Assembly (NCBI GenBank): GCA_004297985.1
Contig: SCRA01000066.1
Coordinates: 1-42,221, forward strand
Source: a bacterium
Lineage (GTDB): Bacteria; Vulcanimicrobiota; Vulcanimicrobiia; Vulcanimicrobiales; SCRA01
Direction of reading: 5' to 3'
DNA: 42,221 nt
Part shown: positions 25,932-31,956 of the stretch, in pieces
Position numbering within the stretch: the first letter of the stretch is position 1
Layout: the number at the start of each line of letters is the position of its first letter
Translations under genes and position numbers: made by a program
The notes under the pieces: model-generated
Databases searched by the model: none
Told to the model about the DNA's origin: nothing
What the model saw: only the letters and a program-made list of their open reading frames with translations

Positions 25932-26312
25932 CTACTGGATGTTCCGCTCGACGTTCGCGAGCGCCTCCTGCGGCGTGAGGTTCGCGATTTGCAACAACTT
26001 CGTTCGCGACCGCCCACCGTGCACCAGGAGCACATCGCGCAACGGGACACCGGCGGCATGGGCCACCAGCCGGCGCACGGCTTCGTTGGCTCGCCCCTCG
26101 ACGGCACGCGCCCGCGTAGCGACGAGCAGAGCACCGTCACCGGTGACGGACACGCGCTCGCCGCGCGCACCGGGGCGCACGTGCACGCGAAGGAGGCGCT
26201 CGCTCTGCGGCTCAGGCGCCGACGGCGGGATCCTCGAGCAGGCCGACGTGCAGGTGTTCGCGCACGGGCGCGGGTGCGGGAGCCGGCGCCGGCGCGTGCG
26301 AAGGCGCGCCAT
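25932..26312 (-). CDS. yggU: DUF167 / YggU-like protein
   Basis: The last 90 residues form a DUF167 domain: LLRVHVRPGARGERVSVTGD, then RAVEGRANEAVRRLVAHAAG and VLLVHGGRSRTKLLQIANL, with the family's A-x-x-G-x-A-N-x-x-x motif. Function is unknown. The only ATG in frame (26312) lies 100 bases inside divIVA, giving 36 extra low-complexity residues. A GTG at 26186 would cut into the first strand. The real start is probably near 26212, perhaps a rare codon. In proteobacteria yggU lies by yggS, which is also in this block. Confidence 0.75.
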   Translation of the reverse strand: MARLRTRRRRLPHPRPCANTCTSACSRIPPSAPEPQSERLLRVHVRPGARGERVSVTGDGALLVATRARAVEGRANEAVRRLVAHAAGVPLRDVLLVHGGRSRTKLLQIANLTPQEALANVERNIQ

Positions 26313-26778
26313 TCGACGCAGCCTCCGCGGAGGGGTGACGCTCTTCGATCAACGAGAGGTGCGTCAGCAGGAGAGCGCGCAGCTCGTTGCGCGCCTTCTC
26401 GCGCTCCGCAAACGCATACTGGCGCTCGCGGTGGGCAGCCTCGATCTGGTCCTTGAGCGTGGCGACCTCCTTCTCCGCCTCGATACGCGCCTGGCGGATG
26501 ATGAGGTCGGCCTCCTTGTGCGCCGCCGCCTTGACTTCGTCGGCGGTCCGTTGGGCCAGGAGCAGCGTGTTCTGGAGCGACTCCTCCATCGCTTTGAAGT
26601 GGCTGATGCGCTCCTTGAGGTCGAGCAGCTCGGCCTCGAGGGCCGCACGCTCCTGCCCGTCGTCCTCCAAGCTCTCGATGATCTCGTCGAGGAACTGATC
26701 GACGTCCTCGCGGGCGTACCCCTGGATCGCCTTCTTGAACGTCCTGTGCTGGATATCGACGATCGTGATGCGCTTCAA
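26212..26778 (-). CDS. divIVA: DivIVA-like cell division / polarity protein
   Basis: A 188-residue coiled-coil protein. The N-terminal lipid-binding module is recognisable in IVDIQHRTFKKAIQGYARED with VDQFLDEIIESLE. A long heptad-rich coiled coil runs from about residue 40 to 145, and the tail has a run of alternating alanine and proline. DivIVA marks curved membranes such as poles and septa. The start overlaps the sepF stop, as expected for coupled division genes, and the gene order sepF-divIVA is shared with Firmicutes and Actinobacteria. Confidence 0.88.
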   Translation of the reverse strand: MKRITIVDIQHRTFKKAIQGYAREDVDQFLDEIIESLEDDGQERAALEAELLDLKERISHFKAMEESLQNTLLLAQRTADEVKAAAHKEADLIIRQARIEAEKEVATLKDQIEAAHRERQYAFAEREKARNELRALLLTHLSLIEERHPSAEAASNGAPSHAPAPAPAPAPVREHLHVGLLEDPAVGA

Positions 26779-27218
26779 CGCTTTCCTCCAAAGGCCGCGC
26801 CGTCGAACTCGCCGGCAAAGGCATCGTTCTCGAGGCGTTGGTTGACCGCGTCGACGTCGACGCCCGCGGGCACGACGAGATAGATACCGTCGGCAAGCTT
26901 CTGCATCTTCCCGTCGAGCGTATATGCGACGCCGGCGACGAAGTCCACCACACGCTGGAGCAACTGACGGTCGGCGTTCTGCAAGTTCATGACCACCAAA
27001 CGGCGCCCGCGCAACGCATCTGCGATCTCCGTGACCTCGTTGAAGGCACGCGGCACGAAGAGCGCGACGCCCACGCGCGAGCGATCCCCCGTTCGCCCTT
27101 GCTGAAAGGGAACGACTTTGCGCCGCTCCTCGGTTCCCGGGCGCGTCTCTTCCTCGAAGAGCTCGTCTTCCTCGTCGCGCAACGAGAAGAACGCACCGAT
27201 CCTCTGAAAGACACTCAT
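26775..27218 (-). CDS. sepF: SepF, FtsZ-membrane anchor
   Basis: A 147-residue protein. A short N-terminal amphipathic helix (MSVFQRIGAFFSLRDEED) should bind membrane, an acidic linker follows, and the SepF core occupies about residues 52-130: FVPRAFNEVTEIADALRGRR, VVMNLQNADRQLLQRVVDF, and AGVAYTLDGKMQKLADGIYL. The core forms dimers and binds the FtsZ C-terminus. The ATG at 27218 is preferred because it gives the membrane helix; the upstream frame is a shadow of yggS. It overlaps yggS and divIVA at both ends. Confidence 0.92.
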   Translation of the reverse strand: MSVFQRIGAFFSLRDEEDELFEEETRPGTEERRKVVPFQQGRTGDRSRVGVALFVPRAFNEVTEIADALRGRRLVVMNLQNADRQLLQRVVDFVAGVAYTLDGKMQKLADGIYLVVPAGVDVDAVNQRLENDAFAGEFDGAAFGGKR

Positions 27219-27904
27219 CTGCGGATCGCCTCCTTCGCGGGTCGGGGGCCGAAGATCGCCGTACCTAGGCGGAGCTCGGTGGAGCCAGCCGCCAGCGCCT
27301 CGCGCCAGTCGCCGCTCATGCCGAGCGAGAGCACCTCTCCGCCACTGCGCTCGAAGCATGCGCGCGCCGTCCCGAAGGCCCGCAGCGTCTCCTCATGCGT
27401 TGCGCCGGCGGGAGCGATCGCCATCACACCCTCCACGCGCAGGTGCTCGAGTGCGCGCACGCCGGCGAGCAAGTCATCGAAGGCCGCGGGGTGGACGCCG
27501 AAACGCTCCGTGGGCGAGACGTTCACCTGAAGCAATACCGGAAGCGTGCGCCCCTGTGCGGTGGCGGCACGCTCGAGCGCGCGGGCCGCCTCGATGCGGT
27601 CGACGGACTCCACGACATCAAAGAGCTCGCATATCCGGCGCGCCTTATTCGTCTGTACGTGCCCGATGAAGTGTTTTCGCACGGGGAGACCGGCGAGCTT
27701 GCTCTCGGCCTCTTTGACGTAGTTTTCGCCGACGCTCTGAACACCGGCGGCGATGGCTTCCAGGACGGGGGCACGGGGCTGAAGTTTCGTGACGGCCACG
27801 ATGCGTATCGATCCAGGCGCCCGTCCGAGCGAGCGCAAGGCTGCGTCGATCACTTGCCGCAAAGCCACGTAGCGATCGGCAATCGAGCCGCGCTCGAGCA
27901 TCAT
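27215..27904 (-). CDS. yggS: YggS/YlmE-family PLP-binding homeostasis protein
   Basis: A 229-residue single-domain PLP protein of the alanine-racemase N-terminal fold. The PLP lysine is in IVAVTKLQ, followed by GENYVKEAESK, HFIGHVQTNK, VESVDRIEAA, VLLQVNVSPTERFGV, LSLGMSGDWREAL and LRLGTAIFGPR. The family manages intracellular PLP and amino-acid balance rather than catalysing racemisation. The ATG at 27904 overlaps the tgt stop (ATGA). Placement before sepF is conserved in many Gram-positive bacteria, where it is called ylmE. Confidence 0.92.
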   Translation of the reverse strand: MMLERGSIADRYVALRQVIDAALRSLGRAPGSIRIVAVTKLQPRAPVLEAIAAGVQSVGENYVKEAESKLAGLPVRKHFIGHVQTNKARRICELFDVVESVDRIEAARALERAATAQGRTLPVLLQVNVSPTERFGVHPAAFDDLLAGVRALEHLRVEGVMAIAPAGATHEETLRAFGTARACFERSGGEVLSLGMSGDWREALAAGSTELRLGTAIFGPRPAKEAIRR

Positions 27905-29070
27905 GGACGAGCGTGTTCGGCGCAACGCTCCGCGATGCCTGGCGCGGCAACGGTCGCCGCCGCCTGCTCGTCGCCGAAGGTGTGTAGAGCCTCGTCACGC
28001 CATGCCGCCCACGCGCCGCGCTCGATTGCCGCGCGCGCCTGCGCCGTGAGCTCGAGCAGCACGGCGAGGTTGTGGTAGCTCAGGAGAATTGCGCCCAGCA
28101 TCTCCCCGGCGCGGAAGAGATGGGCCAGGTAGGCGCGCGTGAAGTTGCGGCAGACATAACACGTGCAGTGCGCGTCGATGGGCGCGGTGTCCAGCTTGTA
28201 GCGCGCCATGCGCAGGTTCAGCTCGCCGGAACGCGTGATGGCGCGCGCGTTGCGCCCGCAGCGCGTAGGGTAGACGCAGTCGAACATGTCGATTCCCGCC
28301 TCGATGGCCAAGATGATATCGACTACGGTGCCCACGCCCATCAGGTAGCGCGGTCGTCCCTCCGGCAGGAGGCTGGCCGTGTAGCGTGCCAGGGCGAACA
28401 TCTCGGGGCGCGTCTCGCCCACCGAGAGACCGCCGATGGCGTAACCCGGTAAGTCGAGCGCCACTAATGCCTCGGCGCTGCGCGCGCGCAGATCGCGATC
28501 CAATCCCCCTTGCACGATGCCGAAGAGCGCGGTGGCCTCGCGACGGGTCCAGGCCTCCTTGCAACGGCGCGCCCAAGCCGCGGTCAGCTCGACGGAGCGC
28601 TCGAGATCGTGGCGCTTCGCCGGCAGCTTCACGCAGACGTCCAGCGCCATCGCGATATCGACGCCCAGTGCCTCTTGAAAGTTTACGATGCCCTCGGGCG
28701 TGAAGCGGTGGCGGCTGCCGTCGATGTGCGACTGGAAGAGCACGCCGTCGTCATCCAGCTTGCGGCGCCCTTGGAGGCTAAAGACTTGGAAGCCGCCGGA
28801 GTCCGTGAGGATCGGGCGCTCCCAGTGCATGAAACGGTGGAGGCCGCCGCAGGCTTCGATCGGCTCGCGCCCCGGTCGCATCCAGAGGTGATAGGTATTG
28901 GAGAGGATGATCTGCGCCCCCAGCGCCTCCACCTCCGCGGGCGTCAGCCCTTTGACGGTGGCAGCCGTGCCGACGGGCATGAAGATCGGCGTCTCGACGA
29001 CACCGTGAGCCAGGCGCAGCGTGCCGCGGCGTGCCGCGCCGTCACGCGCGCGCACGGTAAAGCTAGACAC
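27901..29070 (-). CDS. tgt: Queuine tRNA-ribosyltransferase (tRNA-guanine transglycosylase)
   Basis: Exchanges guanine 34 of G-U-N tRNAs for preQ1. The 389 residues have the family's MPVGTAATVKGLTP, ILSNTYHLWMRPG, LTDSGGFQVFSL, the nucleophile aspartate in GIDMFDCVYPTR, GLSVGE and LMGVG. Zinc ligands appear in CTCYVCRNFTRAYLAHL with the later histidine in SYHN. In the segment usually written F-D-E-C, this protein reads L-D-V-C, so the aspartate and cysteine are kept but the glutamate is not. The start is GTG at 29070, overlapping the rluD stop by eight bases. Confidence 0.96.
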   Translation of the reverse strand: MSSFTVRARDGAARRGTLRLAHGVVETPIFMPVGTAATVKGLTPAEVEALGAQIILSNTYHLWMRPGREPIEACGGLHRFMHWERPILTDSGGFQVFSLQGRRKLDDDGVLFQSHIDGSRHRFTPEGIVNFQEALGVDIAMALDVCVKLPAKRHDLERSVELTAAWARRCKEAWTRREATALFGIVQGGLDRDLRARSAEALVALDLPGYAIGGLSVGETRPEMFALARYTASLLPEGRPRYLMGVGTVVDIILAIEAGIDMFDCVYPTRCGRNARAITRSGELNLRMARYKLDTAPIDAHCTCYVCRNFTRAYLAHLFRAGEMLGAILLSYHNLAVLLELTAQARAAIERGAWAAWRDEALHTFGDEQAAATVAAPGIAERCAEHARP

Positions 29071-29968
29071 GGAAGAGCTCCTTCGCCGCCGCGTACTCCA
29101 GCGGCGGATCCACTTCGAACACGAGCGGCTCGCCGGTGAGCGGATGGCGAAACGCCAAGCGGCCGGCGTGGAGCGCCTGCCCCGGCAGCGCGACGCGATG
29201 GTCGCCGTGGCCGTAGGCGGTATCGTTGAGGAGCGGGTAGCCCAGCGCCGCGATGTGGACGCGAATCTGGTGCGTGCGCCCGGTCTCCAGCTCGAAGGCC
29301 AGCTCCGTGGCGCCGCGCAGCAGCTCCAATGTGTTGTAGTGCGTCACGGCATGCTTGCCGGCCTCGCGCACGGCCATGCGCTGGCGATGACGCGGATCGC
29401 GGCCGATGCCCCCCGCGAGCGAACCCGACGGCGGGCTCACCGTTCCTAGCGCGATGCCGACGTAACGGCGCGAGATAAGGCGCTGCTGCATTGCGCGGCC
29501 CAGCAGCTCCAGCGCGCGCGGCGTCTTGGCCACGACGAGCAGTCCCGACGTATCTCGGTCCAAGCGGTGCACCAGTCCCGGGCGCAGCGGTGCCTCCTCG
29601 CCTTCGCCCACGGGAAGGTCGGCGACGTGGCCGAGCAACGCGTTGACGAGCGTGCCGCTGTAGGCTCCGTGCGCAGGGTGCGTTACCATCCCCGCCGGCT
29701 TGTTCACCACCAGCAGAGACTGGTCTTCGAAGACGATCTCCAGCGGAATCGACTCCGGGCGCGCGTTGAGCGGCGGCGGCGCGTCGATCTCGTAGTCGAT
29801 GCGATCCCCCCCGATCACGGTATCGCTGCCTTTGGCGACAACGCCGTTGCGCAGCACGTGGCCGGCGTGAATGGCCTTCGCGACGTGCGTGCGCGGCACA
29901 CCTGCCAGCTTCGCCAGCGCCGTATCGAGACGCGCGCCGGCGAGCAGGGTATCGACGGTCACCTGCAT
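29063..29968 (-). CDS. rluD: RluA/RluD-family 23S rRNA pseudouridine synthase
   Basis: A 301-residue enzyme with an N-terminal S4 domain (GARLDTALAKLAGVPRTHVAKA) and the RluA catalytic domain: LLVVNKPAGMVTHPA, the active-site aspartate in HRLDRDTSGLLVVAKT, RYVGIALG, and FELETGRTHQIRVHIAALGYPLLND. It isomerises uridine in the large-subunit rRNA, most likely in the helix 69 region if it is RluD itself. Its ATG shares one base with the lspA stop (TGATG). The lspA-rluD pair is conserved in Firmicutes. Confidence 0.94.
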   Translation of the reverse strand: MQVTVDTLLAGARLDTALAKLAGVPRTHVAKAIHAGHVLRNGVVAKGSDTVIGGDRIDYEIDAPPPLNARPESIPLEIVFEDQSLLVVNKPAGMVTHPAHGAYSGTLVNALLGHVADLPVGEGEEAPLRPGLVHRLDRDTSGLLVVAKTPRALELLGRAMQQRLISRRYVGIALGTVSPPSGSLAGGIGRDPRHRQRMAVREAGKHAVTHYNTLELLRGATELAFELETGRTHQIRVHIAALGYPLLNDTAYGHGDHRVALPGQALHAGRLAFRHPLTGEPLVFEVDPPLEYAAAKELFRV

Positions 29969-30585
29969 CAGCGCGAGTCGATCTCTCCCGAGTGCCCGCC
30001 GCGCAGGCGCCGCAGCGCCCGTTCGCTCTCGGGGCTGTTCGCGTACTCGATCTCATCGCCGCGCCCCTCAGACCAGGCGGCCCGCCCGCCGCTCTCCGGC
30101 TGATTCATCACGGTCTGCGGGCGGCGCGACGCGCGCTGGCCGCCTTCCGAGGAGACCACGAAGAGCAGCAGCACGCCGATCAAGATCAGCGCGTCGGCGA
30201 TATTGAAGACCGGATAGGCCTGCCAGAATGCAAACTGCAGGAAGTCGACCACGAAACCATAGTGCACGCGGTCGATGATGTTGCCTGCGGCGGCGCCGAC
30301 GATCATGCCGAAGGCGATCTGCATGAGCGGCGAGCGCCGTATGCCCCGGCGCGCCACGGCGAAGAACAGCAGCAGCACGGCCAGCGCCAGCGCGATGAGC
30401 ACGGCCGGGTGCGAGCCGAAGAGGCCGAACGCACCGCGGCGATTCTCCACGTACGTGAAGAGGATCAGGTGTGGGACGCCCACGATGCTCTGATCGGGCA
30501 GCAGGGCGTGGCGAATCGCCACCTTGCTGAACTGATCGAGCGCGAACGCCAGCAGTGCCGTGAGCAGCCAAGGGATCGCCGCCAC
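29968..30585 (-). CDS. lspA: Lipoprotein signal peptidase LspA with a C-terminal extension
   Basis: Removes signal peptides from lipid-modified prolipoproteins. The first 150 residues show four membrane helices. The catalytic aspartates are visible in GAAAGNIIDRVHYGFVVDF and FNIADALIL, and the conserved N-R-R-G-A-F-G segment is present. About 50 extra charged residues follow the last helix, an extension absent from most LspA proteins. The start is GTG at 30585. The foldase at 11914 is a likely substrate, and lgt lies 560 bases away on the other strand. Confidence 0.93.
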   Translation of the reverse strand: MAAIPWLLTALLAFALDQFSKVAIRHALLPDQSIVGVPHLILFTYVENRRGAFGLFGSHPAVLIALALAVLLLFFAVARRGIRRSPLMQIAFGMIVGAAAGNIIDRVHYGFVVDFLQFAFWQAYPVFNIADALILIGVLLLFVVSSEGGQRASRRPQTVMNQPESGGRAAWSEGRGDEIEYANSPESERALRRLRGGHSGEIDSR

Positions 30586-30587
30586 CC

Positions 30588-30968
30588 TCAGTGCCGCTTC
30601 CCGCCCGAGACGGCGACGGCGAAGGCGGCGCCGCCGGTCAGCACCGAGACCACGATCGGCAGGACGAAGATGGCCAGCGCGGTCGTGACGTGGTGGCCAA
30701 GCACCACGGTGGCCAACGGATCGATCATCAGCAGTCCCAACAGGAGCATCAAGCCCGCCGTGACCGTGTAGACGACGCCAGGCGCCTCGGCGGCGTCACG
30801 CGCGGCACGTGGGCCCACGTAGAGCGCGGCGAGCGCGAAGAAGATCGAGACGATCACCACGGCCAAACCGCCCGCTTCGTGGAGCAGTCCCCACAGGGCA
30901 AGCCCTTCGAGCGCCACCACGGCGGTCAACGCCATCATCACGCGGCGTACGACCTCGCTAATCGCCAT
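30588..30968 (-). CDS. Small four-helix membrane protein, unknown function
   Basis: A 126-residue hydrophobic protein with four predicted membrane helices (about residues 10-27, 32-50, 64-82 and 92-120) and a short positive C-terminus. No family recognised. It is the first gene of the minus-strand block, two bases before lspA, and is divergent from lgt across 175 bases (30969-31143). No clear sigma-70 promoter was found for it in that gap. Confidence 0.7.
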   Translation of the reverse strand: MAISEVVRRVMMALTAVVALEGLALWGLLHEAGGLAVVIVSIFFALAALYVGPRAARDAAEAPGVVYTVTAGLMLLLGLLMIDPLATVVLGHHVTTALAIFVLPIVVSVLTGGAAFAVAVSGGKRH

Positions 30969-31122
30969 CGTGCGGACTCCGCAGGGTGGGCAGGACGCAT
31001 GCGCCGGCGCAGGAAACGAGGCGCACGAACGCTCTCGAGAGCAACGTTGATCGTGGGGTGGCCATCGCCCGTATGGTACGACATCGGGAAGCGTGCGCCT
31101 GTGTCGCGCCCGCGGAGGGCCG

Positions 31123-31139
31123 CCGGAGGGTCCCGCCGG
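31123..31139 (+). repeat. GC-rich palindrome at the lgt ribosome binding site
   Basis: CCGGAGGG, T, CCCGCCGG forms a 17-base palindrome with one mismatch, ending four bases before the lgt ATG. Its right arm contains the start of the CCGGAG that would act as the Shine-Dalgarno sequence, so folding could limit lgt translation. Confidence 0.45.
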
Positions 31140-31143
31140 AGCA

Positions 31144-31956
31144 ATGCACCACTACATCACCTACCCGAACTTCAGCCCGATCGCATTCCACCTGGGCCCG
31201 CTAGCCGTCCACTGGTACGGTATCTCGTACCTGGTGGGCTTCATCTGCGTCTATGCCTGGCTGGCTCGCCCCGCCTTGCGCGCCGTTCTAGGGCTGAGCG
31301 TCGACGCGATCCAAGACTTCATGATCTACGCGCTGATCGGCGTGATCGTGGGCGGACGCGCGCTCTTCGTCATCGCCGACGTCATCACCAACCACAACTT
31401 CGCAAGCTATCTCGCCCATCCCATCGACTTCATCGCCGTCTGGCAGGGCGGCATGGCCTTCCACGGCGGGCTCATCGGCGTGGTGATCGCCGGCCTGCTC
31501 TTCCTGCGCAAGCATCCCGGGCTGAGCTATCGGCTTTTCGGCGACGAGATCGTGATGCTGCTGCCGATCGGCATCGCGCTCACGCGCGTGGTCAACTTCA
31601 TCAACGACGAGCTCCCCGGGCGCGTCGTCCCGGAGAGCGACCCGTGGGGCGTGCAGTTTCCCAACTTCCCCGGCTACCGCTGGCCTTCGCAGCTCATGGA
31701 GGGCGCGCTCGATATCCTGGCGCTCCCCTTGCTCTTTGCCGTGCGCAGACTGAACCTCGCCGAGGGAAGCCTCTTCTGGTTCTGGTTCACCTACTACGGC
31801 GTGACACGCACGATCGCCGAGCTCTTCCGCGAGCCCGGCTTCTACGTCATGGGGCTCACCGGCGGGCAGTTGCTGGCCGTGCCCCAGATCATCATCGGCG
31901 CGGTGATGCTGGTCTGGGTGAACGTGAAGTATCCGCGAACGGCGGCAAAAGCCTAA
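31144..31956 (+). CDS. lgt: Prolipoprotein diacylglyceryl transferase
   Basis: Attaches diacylglycerol to the lipobox cysteine of prolipoproteins. The 270-residue polytopic protein has HWYGISYLVGF in the first helix, WQGGMAFHGGLIGV with the conserved histidine, the Lgt signature region RVVNFINDELPG, and C-terminal FREPG and GGQLLAVPQIIIG segments. The signature differs from the usual G-R-x-G-N-F-x-N by T and V in place of the two glycines. The ATG at 31144 is preferred over an upstream GTG frame because it matches the family start. The stop overlaps the ileS stop on the opposite strand. Confidence 0.95.
   Translation: MHHYITYPNFSPIAFHLGPLAVHWYGISYLVGFICVYAWLARPALRAVLGLSVDAIQDFMIYALIGVIVGGRALFVIADVITNHNFASYLAHPIDFIAVWQGGMAFHGGLIGVVIAGLLFLRKHPGLSYRLFGDEIVMLLPIGIALTRVVNFINDELPGRVVPESDPWGVQFPNFPGYRWPSQLMEGALDILALPLLFAVRRLNLAEGSLFWFWFTYYGVTRTIAELFREPGFYVMGLTGGQLLAVPQIIIGAVMLVWVNVKYPRTAAKA

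Noticed and set aside
26212-26360. Alternating alanine-proline codons at the divIVA 3' end as a possible tandem repeat or CRISPR-like array.
   Set aside because: It is a short low-complexity protein tail; there are no regular spacers or repeats and no cas genes anywhere in the window.
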